Shown here: positions 34,923 through 44,140 of the stretch, in pieces
Layout of the letters: every line of letters begins with the position of its first letter
How positions within the stretch are numbered: the first letter of the stretch is position 1
NCBI RefSeq assembly: GCF_028610625.1
Contig: NZ_JAQQWU010000004.1
Coordinates: forward strand, 62,001 to 126,000
Direction of reading: 5' to 3'
Origin: Guptibacillus spartinae
GTDB lineage: Bacteria > Bacillota > Bacilli > Bacillales > Guptibacillaceae
Length of the DNA stretch: 64,000 nt
The notes under the pieces: model-generated
What the model was told of the DNA's origin: nothing
Database searches by the model: none
What the model saw: only the letters and a program-made list of their open reading frames with translations
Translations under genes and position numbers: made by a program

Positions 34923-35879
34923 CTACTTCCATTGAATCGAGCCACCATTAAGTCGCTTGACACCGCGGACAGTTGAAAGATCTTCGATAAGCTGAAGTGC
35001 TGCGAGGTCTTTTTTCTTTGCTTCAATCATGATGTCCGCATCTTCCCCGTGTTCCTTCAACATGTTGAGAAATGGAATCGCAAATTCGCTGTCCACATAG
35101 TCCGCATGGCTGCGATAAGCACTAGTGGATTTAGGTGATGAGAGATGGAATTTAGGTCGAATGTTATGGGATTCCCATGTTTTATAAACTCGCTCAAAAA
35201 AGCGATCCGAAAGACCGTCGCCTGGATTGGCCATATGATGGTGGTAATCAAAAATGAACGGTACACCAGTTTGTTCACAAGCTTCTAGCGTTTCTTCCGC
35301 CGTATAAGTTTTATCGTCATTTTCAAGCGTCACATGAGAGCGAAGATTTTTCGGAATCTTATCAAAGTTTTTGTAAAATCGTTTCAGCGTTTCCGTCTTA
35401 TCGCCATATGCTCCGCCAATATGAATGTTCACAATGGAGCGAGTATCAAGCCCCATTGCTTCTAACATGGCGACATGATAATGCAAATCACCAATTGCGT
35501 TTTCGGTTACATGAGGTTTCGGGCTTGTAAAAAGCGTAAATTGGTTTGGGTGAAAACTAACACGTAGACTGTGCATCTTAACAAGGTCACCAATTTCTTG
35601 AAATAGCTGTTGAAAAGGCGTGATATAATCCCATGTTGCTTCAGGGTGCGTCGCAAGTGGCACAATGGAAGACGACATGCGGTAGAGATCAATTTCGTGC
35701 GCTATATTGTAGTGAAGAGCTCGAAGCGTACTTTTTAAATTCGTTTCTGTAATCGTGTGCAGTTTGGTTTCTCGCTCTTCTTTTGTTAACTTTGACCATG
35801 TCGCAAACGTCATCGTTCGCGCTGGCGAAGCTTCATACAAGGCAAGCGCGTTCGAAACATAACCGAATCGAATTTGCAT
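34923..35879 (-). CDS. uvsE: UV-damage endonuclease
   Basis: A 318-residue TIM-barrel enzyme of the UvdE/UvsE family, which nicks DNA 5' to UV photoproducts. Visible metal-site blocks are RVSFHPNQFTLF, SIVNIHIGGAYGDK, VTLENDDKTYTAEET, FIFDYHHHMANPGDG and DIMIEAKKKDLA. MQIRFGYVSNALAL is the start, with AAGGAGCT before it. The position next to ywiE agrees with B. subtilis. Confidence 0.95.
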   Translation of the reverse strand: MQIRFGYVSNALALYEASPARTMTFATWSKLTKEERETKLHTITETNLKSTLRALHYNIAHEIDLYRMSSSIVPLATHPEATWDYITPFQQLFQEIGDLVKMHSLRVSFHPNQFTLFTSPKPHVTENAIGDLHYHVAMLEAMGLDTRSIVNIHIGGAYGDKTETLKRFYKNFDKIPKNLRSHVTLENDDKTYTAEETLEACEQTGVPFIFDYHHHMANPGDGLSDRFFERVYKTWESHNIRPKFHLSSPKSTSAYRSHADYVDSEFAIPFLNMLKEHGEDADIMIEAKKKDLAALQLIEDLSTVRGVKRLNGGSIQWK

Positions 35880-35961
35880 AGGGACAGCTCCTTTCAAAAA
35901 GATCTGAACATGTAACTTACCCGTTTGTTTCCCGTTAAAACAGAATAAAGCACATTGTCAT

Positions 35962-37140
35962 TTAGAGAAAAGGACTAAGGAGCCGTGCGACAGGAGAAAG
36001 GACACGACTTCCAATCGACCTGTCTTGCAATCGGTTTAAATCTAGGCGTTCAGATTGAAGGAGATCTTTTTGAATCACTTCTTTCACTTCATTTACAAAA
36101 TCAGTAGAATGGAAGAGACAGTTAATTTCACCATTAATATGAAAACTGCGCTGATCAAAATTTGCTGTGCCTACATCACAAAATGTATCATCAATAACAA
36201 TCACTTTTGCATGGTAAAACCCGTTCATATATTGATAAACCTCGCAACCAGCCTGAATAAGCTCAACAAGATAAGGGTAAGAGGCTTCTTTAACAAGAGG
36301 ATGATCTGCTCGCATTGGTAAAAGAATTTGTACAGATACTCCGCACTTTAACGCTCGCAATAGACTCGTTTGGACCGTTTGTCCTGGAATATAATAAGGC
36401 GTCCCAATTTTAATTGTTGTTGTGGCCTTATCGATGTAAGAAGCAAATGCTTCCTCGATAGCACTTCCATTTGTAATATGAAAGGTGATGGATTTCGTCC
36501 CTTTTTGCAGATCAGGTGAAGCAGCTTCGATTGGGAATGAATTGTTGTCCTTCCAGTCGAGTATAAATTGATCTTGAAGACCTTTCACTGCCTCTCCTGT
36601 TAAACGGAGATGATAGTCCCGCCAATAACCGAACTTAGGATCTTTGCTTGCATATTCGTTGCCCACATTAAAGCCACCTACATAGCCAATCTTTCCATCA
36701 ATTACGGTTATCTTACGATGATTGCGTTCATTTAAAGAAGTAAAAAGAAGAGGAATAGATATTTTTCTAGAATAGGAAAAATGGATGCCGCATGAGCGCA
36801 TTTTTTTGATTGTCGATTTCTTTAATCCGTGACTACCTCCGTAGTCAACAAGCAGATAAATGAGCACCCCGGCATCGGCTTTTTTACAAAGATGCTCAAC
36901 AACCTTTTGACCTGTTTCATCATCCCGAAAGATGTAAAACATCATCTGAATTTCTCGGCTAGCCCTGTCGATATCATGAAGGAGCATTCGAAAAAAATCA
37001 TCTCCGTCTGCAATGAAAGTGGTATCACCAGTCGTTTCGACCCATAATGAAGAAGTCTGCTTTCGTTTTTTACTTCCTATGTGCAGATCAATCACAATCC
37101 ATATGACCAAAACAAGAAGAACGATAAAAAAGGACCTCAT
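35962..37140 (-). CDS. ywiE: Cardiolipin synthase-type phospholipase D protein (YwiE)
   Basis: A 392-residue protein with one N-terminal membrane helix (residues 3-18) and two HKD motifs: NHRKITVIDGKIGYVGGFN in the first half and YHAKVIVIDDTFCDVGTAN in the second. This is the PLD-type cardiolipin synthase pattern with a single membrane anchor as in YwiE. ATG 37140 is preferred because AAAGGGGTG precedes it by 6 nt; the GTG at 37149 overlaps that SD. Together with the divergent fadF it shares an upstream region. Confidence 0.87.
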   Translation of the reverse strand: MRSFFIVLLVLVIWIVIDLHIGSKKRKQTSSLWVETTGDTTFIADGDDFFRMLLHDIDRASREIQMMFYIFRDDETGQKVVEHLCKKADAGVLIYLLVDYGGSHGLKKSTIKKMRSCGIHFSYSRKISIPLLFTSLNERNHRKITVIDGKIGYVGGFNVGNEYASKDPKFGYWRDYHLRLTGEAVKGLQDQFILDWKDNNSFPIEAASPDLQKGTKSITFHITNGSAIEEAFASYIDKATTTIKIGTPYYIPGQTVQTSLLRALKCGVSVQILLPMRADHPLVKEASYPYLVELIQAGCEVYQYMNGFYHAKVIVIDDTFCDVGTANFDQRSFHINGEINCLFHSTDFVNEVKEVIQKDLLQSERLDLNRLQDRSIGSRVLSPVARLLSPFL

Positions 37141-37212
37141 ACGTTTCACCCCTTTCCATGAACGGTATAGCCATAGTTTGTCCTAAACTTAAAAAAAGTA
37201 AAAAAAAATCTC

Positions 37213-37230
37213 TGACTGAATGCTCATTCA
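37213..37230 (+). promoter_or_regulatory. FadR-type operator upstream of fadF
   Basis: TGACTGAATGCTCATTCA fits the B. subtilis FadR consensus TGAATGANTANTCATTCA at 14 of 16 defined positions. It covers the -35 region of the extended -10 promoter at 37241-37249. The downstream gene fadF is a FadR target in B. subtilis. Confidence 0.75.
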
Positions 37231-37240
37231 TTTGTTTTTG

Positions 37241-37249
37241 TGTTATACT
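37241..37249 (+). promoter_or_regulatory. Extended -10 promoter of fadF
   Basis: TGTTATACT: a TG one base before TATACT. No good -35 box is present, which fits an extended -10 promoter overlapped by a repressor site. Confidence 0.6.
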
Positions 37250-37278
37250 AAAGTCAGAAAATTACTTGCATTCTGACT

Positions 37279-37292
37279 TAAAAGCGTTTTCA
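37279..37292 (+). promoter_or_regulatory. CcpA cre site in the fadF leader
   Basis: TAAAAGCGTTTTCA matches the cre consensus TGWAANCGNTNWCA at 13 of 14 positions. It lies about 25 bp downstream of the predicted start of transcription, where CcpA would block elongation. Confidence 0.7.
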
Positions 37293-37381
37293 TAAATTGT
37301 TTGAACAATCGGGGAGCACCAACGTTCAAGCATCTCAGAAGCGGCTAAGAAGGAATGACTCGAAAGGAGAGGTTTGCCAAC

Positions 37382-39490
37382 ATGGATGTTTTATTGATCG
37401 CTAACTGGATTGCTTTCATTCTTGTAACCGCTTACGCGTTGTTTTTGTTTGGTTATGTCGTTAAAACAAGATACGAATACATTAAGCTTGGAAAGAAAGC
37501 AGAATTTGATCATTCCATGAAAGAACGACTAGAAGCCATTCTAGTTAAAGTATTTGGGCAAAAGAAGTTATTAAAAGATAAGAAGAGTGGAACGATCCAT
37601 GTGATGATGTTCTACGGTTTCCTTCTCGTTCAATTCGGTGCGATCGATATGATTGTGAAAGGGTTATCGCCGGAGTCACATCTTCCTCTTGGACCGCTTT
37701 ATCCAGCGTTTACGTTTTTCCAGGAGCTTGTGACGCTTATGATTTTAACAGCGGTCGTATGGGCATTCTATCGTCGCTATATCGAGGCCATTGCCCGCTT
37801 GAAAAAAGGGTTTAAAGCAGGACTTGTTCTCTTGTTTATCGGTCTTCTGATGATTTCCGTTCTATTTGCAGGCGGTATGGAAATCATCTGGCATGATGCT
37901 GGTTATTCATGGAGTGCACCAGTGGCGTCAGGAATTGCGTTCCTGTTCTCATGGATCAATGAAACAGCAGCAATTGCGCTATTCTTCTTTTTCTGGTGGA
38001 TCCATCTGCTCGTGCTACTAACGTTCATGGTGTACGTTCCACAATCGAAGCATGCACACTTAATTGCTGGGCCAGTAAATGTTTTCCTTGGGCGTACGCA
38101 CAAAGTAGGGCAGTTATCATCTATTAATTTTGAAGATGAAAGTCAAGAAACATACGGCGTTAACACGATTGAAGATTTTAACCAGAAGCAGCTTGTTGAT
38201 CTGTATGCTTGTGTAGAATGTGGACGTTGTACGAATATGTGTCCGGCAACAGCAACGGGAAAAATCCTTTCTCCAATGGATTTAATCGTTAAGCTACGCG
38301 ATCATTTAACGGAAAAAGGAGCTGCGGTGACATCTAGAACACCTTGGGTTCCAGCTTACGCTTTTTCAAATACAGCAGGAAACCAAATTGCTTACCAATC
38401 ACGTGCACAGCAGGAAACAGCTGCAGCAGCGGAAGGACTTGTAAGCGGAGATTTAATCGGGAACGTCATTACGGAAGAAGAAATTTGGGCTTGTACCACG
38501 TGCCGCAACTGTGAAGATCAGTGTCCGGTTGAAAACGAGCACGTTGATAAGATCATCGACATGCGCCGTCACCTTGTCTTAATGGAAGGAAAGATGGATA
38601 GCGATGTTCAGCGAGCAATCACAAACATTGAACGTCAGGGCAATCCATGGGGAATTAGCCGTAAGGAACGTGAAAACTGGCGCGATTTGCGTGACGATAT
38701 CGTGGTTCCGACTGTAAAAGAAAAAGAAAAAGCAGGTGAAGAGTTTGAATACCTCTTCTGGGTTGGCTCAATGGGCTCTTACGATAACCGTAGCCAGAAG
38801 ATTGCCGCTTCCTTTGCGAAAATCATGAATGAAGCAGGCATTTCATTCGCCATTCTTGGAAATAAAGAAAAGAACTCTGGTGATACGCCACGACGTGTAG
38901 GAAACGAGTTCTTATTCCAGGATCTTGCACAGAAAAACATTGAAACGTTCCAGAAGCATAACATTACTAAAATCGTTACGATTGATCCTCATGCGTATAA
39001 CTCACTTAAAAATGAATATCCAGAGTTTGGGCTTGAAGCAGAGGTTTATCACCATACTGAATTATTATATGACTGGATTAAAGAAGGAAAACTGAAGCCG
39101 AAGCACGAAGTAAACGAGAGAATCACTTATCATGATTCTTGTTACCTCGGCCGTTACAACGAAGTATACGATCCACCACGTGAAATTCTTCGCAGTATTC
39201 CAGGCGTTGAAGTGATTGAGATGGACCGCAACCGTGAAAACGGCATGTGCTGTGGTGCAGGCGGCGGTTTGATGTGGACAGAAGAAGACACAGGATCCCG
39301 TATTAACGTAACGAGAACCGAGCAGGCACTAAGTGTGAAGCCATCCGTTATCGGTAGTGCATGTCCATATTGCCTAACGATGATGAGCGATGGAACGAAA
39401 GCGAAAGAAGTTGAAGAAGAAGTAGCCACGCTTGATATTGTTGAGATTTTAGAACGCTCAATTGTTCAAAAAGAAGCTGTTCTCCAATAG
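37382..39490 (+). CDS. fadF: FadF, membrane iron-sulfur oxidoreductase of fatty-acid oxidation
   Basis: A 702-residue protein (YwjF). The N-terminal third has about six membrane helices resembling a cytochrome b/NarI-type anchor. Two 4Fe-4S ferredoxin motifs follow (CVECGRCTNMCPATATGK; CTTCRNCEDQCPVENEHVD), then two CCG domains (DSCYLGRYN; GMCCGAGGG; GSACPYCLTMM). It resembles heterodisulfide-reductase-like proteins and probably passes electrons from electron-transferring flavoprotein to the quinone pool. MDVLLIANW is the start, after AAAGGAGAGG. The 8-gene acyl-CoA block follows it. Confidence 0.9.
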   Translation: MDVLLIANWIAFILVTAYALFLFGYVVKTRYEYIKLGKKAEFDHSMKERLEAILVKVFGQKKLLKDKKSGTIHVMMFYGFLLVQFGAIDMIVKGLSPESHLPLGPLYPAFTFFQELVTLMILTAVVWAFYRRYIEAIARLKKGFKAGLVLLFIGLLMISVLFAGGMEIIWHDAGYSWSAPVASGIAFLFSWINETAAIALFFFFWWIHLLVLLTFMVYVPQSKHAHLIAGPVNVFLGRTHKVGQLSSINFEDESQETYGVNTIEDFNQKQLVDLYACVECGRCTNMCPATATGKILSPMDLIVKLRDHLTEKGAAVTSRTPWVPAYAFSNTAGNQIAYQSRAQQETAAAAEGLVSGDLIGNVITEEEIWACTTCRNCEDQCPVENEHVDKIIDMRRHLVLMEGKMDSDVQRAITNIERQGNPWGISRKERENWRDLRDDIVVPTVKEKEKAGEEFEYLFWVGSMGSYDNRSQKIAASFAKIMNEAGISFAILGNKEKNSGDTPRRVGNEFLFQDLAQKNIETFQKHNITKIVTIDPHAYNSLKNEYPEFGLEAEVYHHTELLYDWIKEGKLKPKHEVNERITYHDSCYLGRYNEVYDPPREILRSIPGVEVIEMDRNRENGMCCGAGGGLMWTEEDTGSRINVTRTEQALSVKPSVIGSACPYCLTMMSDGTKAKEVEEEVATLDIVEILERSIVQKEAVLQ

Positions 39491-39592
39491 ACTGTTTGGC
39501 AAAGGGGTTAGCTTATGCTGGTTTTTCCGACCGGCATGAGCTCTTTCCTTTGTTACTTTGTCGGTAAGGTGAGCGAGCGTTCAGTCGCATTT

Positions 39593-39616
39593 TATACAAT
39601 AATGATAGCGTTTTCA
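39593..39616 (+). promoter_or_regulatory. -10 box with overlapping cre site upstream of mmgA
   Basis: TATACAAT (39593-39600) is followed at once by TGATAGCGTTTTCA (39603-39616), which matches the cre consensus at 13 of 14 positions and would cover the start of transcription. The mmg operon is known to be CcpA-repressed in B. subtilis. A degenerate FadR-like sequence (TGAGCGA...TCAGTCG, about 39569-39586) lies before the -10 but matches poorly. Confidence 0.65.
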
Positions 39617-39639
39617 AAAAAAGAAAGGAGAGGTTTTTT

Positions 39640-40818
39640 ATGGGCAAAACGGTCATCGTTAGTGGCGTAAGAACGCCATTTGGAAAATTTGGTGGAGCTT
39701 TAAAGTCAATTGAGGCATCGAAACTTGGTGGAACAGCAATTAAAGAAGCATTGATACGTGCGGGTGTAGAGCCAGGAGATGTTGGTGAAGTCATTATGGG
39801 GTCAGTTCTTCAAGGAGGACAGGGTCAAATACCATCACGACAAGCGGCACGCCACGCCGGCATTCCATGGGAAGTGAAAACAGAGACGATTAACAAAGTT
39901 TGTGCATCGGGTCTTCGTAGTGTAACGCTTGCTGATCAAATCATTCGCTCTGGTGATGAAGAGGTGATCGTGGCAGGTGGAATGGAGTCAATGAGCAATG
40001 CGCCATACATGATGAAAGATGCGCGCTGGGGCATGCGAATGGGCGACAAACAAGTGGTGGATCTTATGGTGCATGATGGATTGACCTGCTCTTTTGACGG
40101 GTGTCATATGGGCGTCTATGGAAATTCAACAGCGGAAGAATATGAGATTTCAAGAGAAGAGCAGGATCGCTGGGCGACAAGAAGTCAGGAGCGAGCAGTG
40201 AAAGCGATGGAAGCGGGTATTTTCGCTGAAGAAATTATTCCTGTTGAAGTGCCACAGCGAAAAGGAGACCCACTTGTCGTTGAACATGATGAGGCGCCAA
40301 GAAAAGGCACTACAGAGGAGCAGCTAGCCAAGCTAAAGCCTGTATTCGGTGCTGACGGAACGATTACAGCAGGAAATGCACCGGGCGTGAACGACGGAGC
40401 AGGAGCGCTCGTTCTGATGTCCGAAGAACGTGCTTCGAAAGAAGGAAAAGAAGTGATGGCAACCATTCTTGCGCACACGGCCATTGCAGTTGATGCTAAG
40501 GATTTTCCGAAAACGCCGGGTCTTGTGATCAATGAACTTTTAAAGAAAACAGGGAAGTCACTTGAGGAAATTGACCTGTTTGAAATCAATGAAGCGTTCG
40601 CGGCCGTTGCATTAACAAGCGGAAAAATTGCTTCTCTTGATGAGGAAAAGGTGAATGTACACGGCGGTGCAGTGGCACTTGGACATCCAATTGGCGCAAG
40701 TGGTGCACGCATTTTGATTACGCTTATTCATGAATTAAAGCGACGCGGTGGTGGCATTGGCGTTGCAGCCATCTGTAGCGGCGGTGGTCAAGGCGACGCG
40801 ATCATGGTTCAGGTATAG
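39640..40818 (+). CDS. mmgA: Acetyl-CoA C-acyltransferase (thiolase)
   Basis: A 392-residue thiolase. The nucleophilic Cys is C88 in [11 protein letters not shown]. The catalytic His is in [19 protein letters not shown], and the second Cys in [14 protein letters not shown]. It cleaves acetoacetyl-CoA or 3-ketoacyl-CoA; the closest named relative is B. subtilis MmgA. GAAAGGAGAGG precedes the ATG. It opens an operon that runs to icmF. Confidence 0.93.
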   Translation: MGKTVIVSGVRTPFGKFGGALKSIEASKLGGTAIKEALIRAGVEPGDVGEVIMGSVLQGGQGQIPSRQAARHAGIPWEVKTETINKVCASGLRSVTLADQIIRSGDEEVIVAGGMESMSNAPYMMKDARWGMRMGDKQVVDLMVHDGLTCSFDGCHMGVYGNSTAEEYEISREEQDRWATRSQERAVKAMEAGIFAEEIIPVEVPQRKGDPLVVEHDEAPRKGTTEEQLAKLKPVFGADGTITAGNAPGVNDGAGALVLMSEERASKEGKEVMATILAHTAIAVDAKDFPKTPGLVINELLKKTGKSLEEIDLFEINEAFAAVALTSGKIASLDEEKVNVHGGAVALGHPIGASGARILITLIHELKRRGGGIGVAAICSGGGQGDAIMVQV

Positions 40819-40833
40819 GAAGGGAGCATAACG

Positions 40834-41688
40834 ATGGAAATCAAAACGATTATGGTAATTGGTGCAGGACAAATGGGAGCAGGAATTGCACAAGTATGTG
40901 CAGCATCCGGCTATACCGTCTATATGAATGATTTGAAGCAGGAATTTATAGATAAAGGACTTGTAAGAATTGAGAAAAACCTCTCAAAGCAAGTATCCAA
41001 AGAGCGGATTACACAGGACGATTTGAACGGAACGATGGAGCGTTTAAAGCCAACAACGGATTTGCAGGATGCAAAGCAGGTCGACATCGTAATCGAAGCT
41101 GCTGTAGAAAACATGGAAGTGAAATGCAATTTGTTCGCACGACTGGACGAAATCGCGCAAGAACATACGATTCTGGCAACGAATACATCTTCACTTCCGA
41201 TTACGGAGATTGCCGCTGCAACGAAGCGTCCTGAAAAAGTAATTGGAATGCATTTCATGAATCCGGTTCCGGTAATGAAGCTTGTTGAAATCATTCGGGG
41301 CTTAGCAACGACGGATGAAAGCTATCAGTCCGTTGAAAAGCTTGCAGTGGACCTCGGAAAAACAGCAGTGGAAGTAAACGACTTCCCTGGATTTGTGTCC
41401 AACCGCATATTGATGCCTATGATTAATGAAGCCATCTATACCGTGTATGAAGGCGTGGCATCACCTGAAGATATCGATAGCGTGATGAAGCTAGGGATGA
41501 ACCATCCGATGGGACCACTAACGCTCGCTGATTTTATTGGACTTGATACGTGTCTTTATATTATGGAAACGCTTCAGGATGGATTTGGCGATGACAAATA
41601 TCGCCCCTGTCCGCTACTACGTAAATATGTAAAAGCTGGATGGCTCGGACGTAAGACAGGAAGAGGCTTCTACCAATACCAGGATTAA
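40834..41688 (+). CDS. mmgB: 3-Hydroxybutyryl-CoA dehydrogenase
   Basis: A 284-residue NAD-dependent enzyme. The Rossmann start is [20 protein letters not shown]. Catalytic-region motifs are [38 protein letters not shown] and [18 protein letters not shown]. Oxidises 3-hydroxyacyl-CoA, the step before the thiolase. It starts 15 bp after mmgA. Confidence 0.95.
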   Translation: MEIKTIMVIGAGQMGAGIAQVCAASGYTVYMNDLKQEFIDKGLVRIEKNLSKQVSKERITQDDLNGTMERLKPTTDLQDAKQVDIVIEAAVENMEVKCNLFARLDEIAQEHTILATNTSSLPITEIAAATKRPEKVIGMHFMNPVPVMKLVEIIRGLATTDESYQSVEKLAVDLGKTAVEVNDFPGFVSNRILMPMINEAIYTVYEGVASPEDIDSVMKLGMNHPMGPLTLADFIGLDTCLYIMETLQDGFGDDKYRPCPLLRKYVKAGWLGRKTGRGFYQYQD

Positions 41689-41708
41689 CACCACGAGGAG
41701 GAACGAGC

Positions 41709-42851
41709 ATGGAGCTTGTATTTACGGAAGAGCAAAAAATGATGCAGAAAATGGTGCGTGACTTTGCGGAAAAAGAAATCGCCCCGATCGTTGAGGAAAT
41801 GGAAGAGACGGATCGCTTTCCACGCGAAGTAATCAAGCGAATGGGTGAGCTCGGCTTGATGGGGATTCCAATTCCAGAAGCTTATGGTGGAGCTGAGATG
41901 GACTATACGTCTTACATTATCGCGATTCATGAGCTTTCAAAAGTAAGTGCCACAGTTGGTGTTATTTTATCGGTTCATACGTCTGTTGGCACGCTGCCGA
42001 TTTTAGCGTTTGGAACAGAAGAGCAGAAAAAGCGCTACATTCCAAAGCTAGCAACGGGTGAATACCTTGGTGCTTTCGCTTTAACGGAGCCGAGTTCTGG
42101 ATCTGACGCGAGTAGCATGAAAACACGCGCCGTGCGAGACGGAGATCATTACATTTTAAACGGCTCGAAAATCTTCATTACAAACGGTGGTGAAGCAGAT
42201 ACGTATGTGGCCTTCGCTAGAACAAATCCGGATGAAAAAGGGAGCAAAGGCGTGACGGCTTTTATTATTGAGCGTGATATGCCTGGATTTAGCGTTGGAA
42301 AGAAAGAAAAGAAAATGGGCTTAAACGGCTCAAATACCGTTGAGATCATTTTCGAAGACTGTCGTGTCCCTGTTGAGAATCGTCTTGGCGAAGAGGGTCA
42401 GGGCTTTAAAATTGCAATGGCGAATCTTGAAAGCGGTCGCATTGGAATTGCGGCGCAATCACTTGGTATAGCGGAAGCGGCGCTAAACTATGCGACAGCT
42501 TACGCAAAAGAACGCCAACAGTTTGGCAAGCCGATCGGGCAGAATCAGGGACTTGGATTTAAGCTTGCGGATATGGCGACAGAAGTCGAGGCAGCCAAGC
42601 TACTAACTTACCGTGCTGCAGACTTAAAAAATCACGGCATTCCTTGCATGCAGGAAGTATCGATGGCAAAGCTCTTTGCTTCGAAAGCTGCAGTAAAAGC
42701 ATCGATTGAAGCGGTTCAAGTATACGGGGGATACGGCTACACGAAAGATTACCCGGTCGAACGCCTCTTTCGCGATGCAAAAGTATGCGAAATCTACGAA
42801 GGAACGAGTGAAATACAGAAGATCGTTATAAGTCGGAACCTCATGAAGTAG
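41709..42851 (+). CDS. mmgC: Acyl-CoA dehydrogenase (MmgC-like)
   Basis: A 380-residue FAD enzyme. Landmarks are [19 protein letters not shown] (FAD loop), [20 protein letters not shown] (FAD/adenine site) and [20 protein letters not shown], followed by the catalytic Glu in [11 protein letters not shown]. Short/branched-chain type. It is highly similar to the following gene, so the two are tandem paralogues separated by a palindrome array. Confidence 0.92.
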   Translation: MELVFTEEQKMMQKMVRDFAEKEIAPIVEEMEETDRFPREVIKRMGELGLMGIPIPEAYGGAEMDYTSYIIAIHELSKVSATVGVILSVHTSVGTLPILAFGTEEQKKRYIPKLATGEYLGAFALTEPSSGSDASSMKTRAVRDGDHYILNGSKIFITNGGEADTYVAFARTNPDEKGSKGVTAFIIERDMPGFSVGKKEKKMGLNGSNTVEIIFEDCRVPVENRLGEEGQGFKIAMANLESGRIGIAAQSLGIAEAALNYATAYAKERQQFGKPIGQNQGLGFKLADMATEVEAAKLLTYRAADLKNHGIPCMQEVSMAKLFASKAAVKASIEAVQVYGGYGYTKDYPVERLFRDAKVCEIYEGTSEIQKIVISRNLMK

Positions 42852-42874
42852 AGAAAAGCCGAGAATACCCGTTT

Positions 42875-42974
42875 TATTGGCCAAATTCCGGATATATTGG
42901 CCAAACTTCATTTTTATTGGCCAAATTCGAAATATATTGGCCAAAATCAATTTTTATTGTCCAAACCACCAAAA
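42875..42974. repeat. Five-unit array, exact 20-bp period, core TATTGGCCAA (array 2)
   Basis: The core TATTGGCCAA starts at 42875, 42895, 42915 and 42935, and TATTGTCCAA at 42955, exactly 20 bp apart. Spacers of 10 bp differ from each other. The same architecture is found at 13412-13511. This one occupies most of the 138-bp gap between two co-transcribed acyl-CoA dehydrogenase genes and ends just before the acdA SD. Confidence 0.92.
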
Positions 42975-42989
42975 AGGGAGAGAAACAGG

Positions 42990-44132
42990 ATGAACTTTCA
43001 ACTATCAGAAGAACATGAAATGCTACGAAAAATGGTGCGTGACTTTGCGAGAAAAGAAGTCGAACCAACAGCAGCTGAGCGTGACGAAGAAGAGCGCTTT
43101 GATCGCAAACTGTTTGATCAAATGGCCGAGCTTGGCTTAACCGGCATTCCATGGTCTGAAGAGTACGGCGGCATTGGTTCCGATTACTTAAGCTATGTCA
43201 TTGCAGTGGAAGAACTTTCTCGCGTATGTGCCTCGACAGGCGTAACGCTTTCGGCGCACACGTCTCTTGCAGGCTGGCCGCTAAATGCTTTTGGTACAGA
43301 AGAGCAAAAGCAAAAATTCCTTCGTCCGATGGCAGAAGGCAAGCTAATGGGAGCTTATGGTCTCACAGAACCAGGATCAGGTTCTGACGCTGGTGGTATG
43401 AAAACGACAGCGAAGCTTGATGGCGATCACTACATTCTAAACGGTTCAAAAATTTTCATAACAAACGGCGGCGAAGCGGAGATTTATATCGTGTTTGCTC
43501 AAACAGATAAAGAAAAGCGTCACAAAGGAATTACGGCCTTTATCGTTGAAAAAGGAACGCCAGGTTTCTCTATGGGTAAAAAAGAGAAAAAGCTCGGCAT
43601 TCGCTCCTCTCCAACGCTAGAAATTATTTTTGAAGATTGCCGTGTACCAGTTGAAAACCGTCTTGGTGAAGAAGGGCAGGGCTTTAAAATTGCGATGAAG
43701 ACGCTTGATGGAGGTCGGAACGGCATCGCAGCTCAAGCTGTTGGGATTGCGCAGGGTGCGCTTGATGCGGCAACGGCGTATGCGAAAGAGCGCAAGCAGT
43801 TTGGAAAGCCGATCGGCGAAAATCAAGGCATTGGATTTAAACTTGCCGATATGGCAACGAAAATTGAAGCTGCAAGACTACTAACGTATCAGGCGGCATG
43901 GAAAGAAAGTCAGGGTCTTCCGTACGGAAAGGAATCGGCGATGTCGAAGCTTTACGCTGGTGATATTTCGATGGAAGTAACAACAGAAGCGGTGCAAGTG
44001 TTTGGTGGCTATGGCTATACGAAGGATTATCCGGTTGAGCGCTATATGCGTGATGCGAAAATTACGCAAATCTATGAAGGTACAAATGAAATTCAGCGTC
44101 TTGTTATTTCAAGAATGCTGATGGCTGACTAA
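42990..44132 (+). CDS. acdA: Acyl-CoA dehydrogenase (AcdA-like)
   Basis: A 380-residue FAD enzyme with the same motifs as mmg[60 protein letters not shown] and the catalytic Glu in [12 protein letters not shown]. The ATG at 42990 has AAAGGGAG upstream and gives the family start [20 protein letters not shown]; a longer reading into the repeat array gives a non-family peptide. With IcmF downstream, isobutyryl- or butyryl-CoA are likely substrates. Confidence 0.92.
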   Translation: MNFQLSEEHEMLRKMVRDFARKEVEPTAAERDEEERFDRKLFDQMAELGLTGIPWSEEYGGIGSDYLSYVIAVEELSRVCASTGVTLSAHTSLAGWPLNAFGTEEQKQKFLRPMAEGKLMGAYGLTEPGSGSDAGGMKTTAKLDGDHYILNGSKIFITNGGEAEIYIVFAQTDKEKRHKGITAFIVEKGTPGFSMGKKEKKLGIRSSPTLEIIFEDCRVPVENRLGEEGQGFKIAMKTLDGGRNGIAAQAVGIAQGALDAATAYAKERKQFGKPIGENQGIGFKLADMATKIEAARLLTYQAAWKESQGLPYGKESAMSKLYAGDISMEVTTEAVQVFGGYGYTKDYPVERYMRDAKITQIYEGTNEIQRLVISRMLMAD

Positions 44133-44140
44133 GAAGCGCT

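Noticed and set aside
34665-34951. Overlapping open frames on both strands right of the 34.7-kb hairpin
   Set aside because: They have no SD, overlap one another in several frames and resemble no family; probably chance in a non-coding stretch.
39569-39586. FadR operator at the mmgA promoter
   Set aside because: Only about 10 of 16 positions match, including mismatches in both half sites; noted but not called as a site.
42897-42989. N-terminal extension of AcdA through the repeat array
   Set aside because: The extra residues (reading [10 protein letters not shown]) are just the repeat in translation; the SD and family start point to the ATG at 42990.
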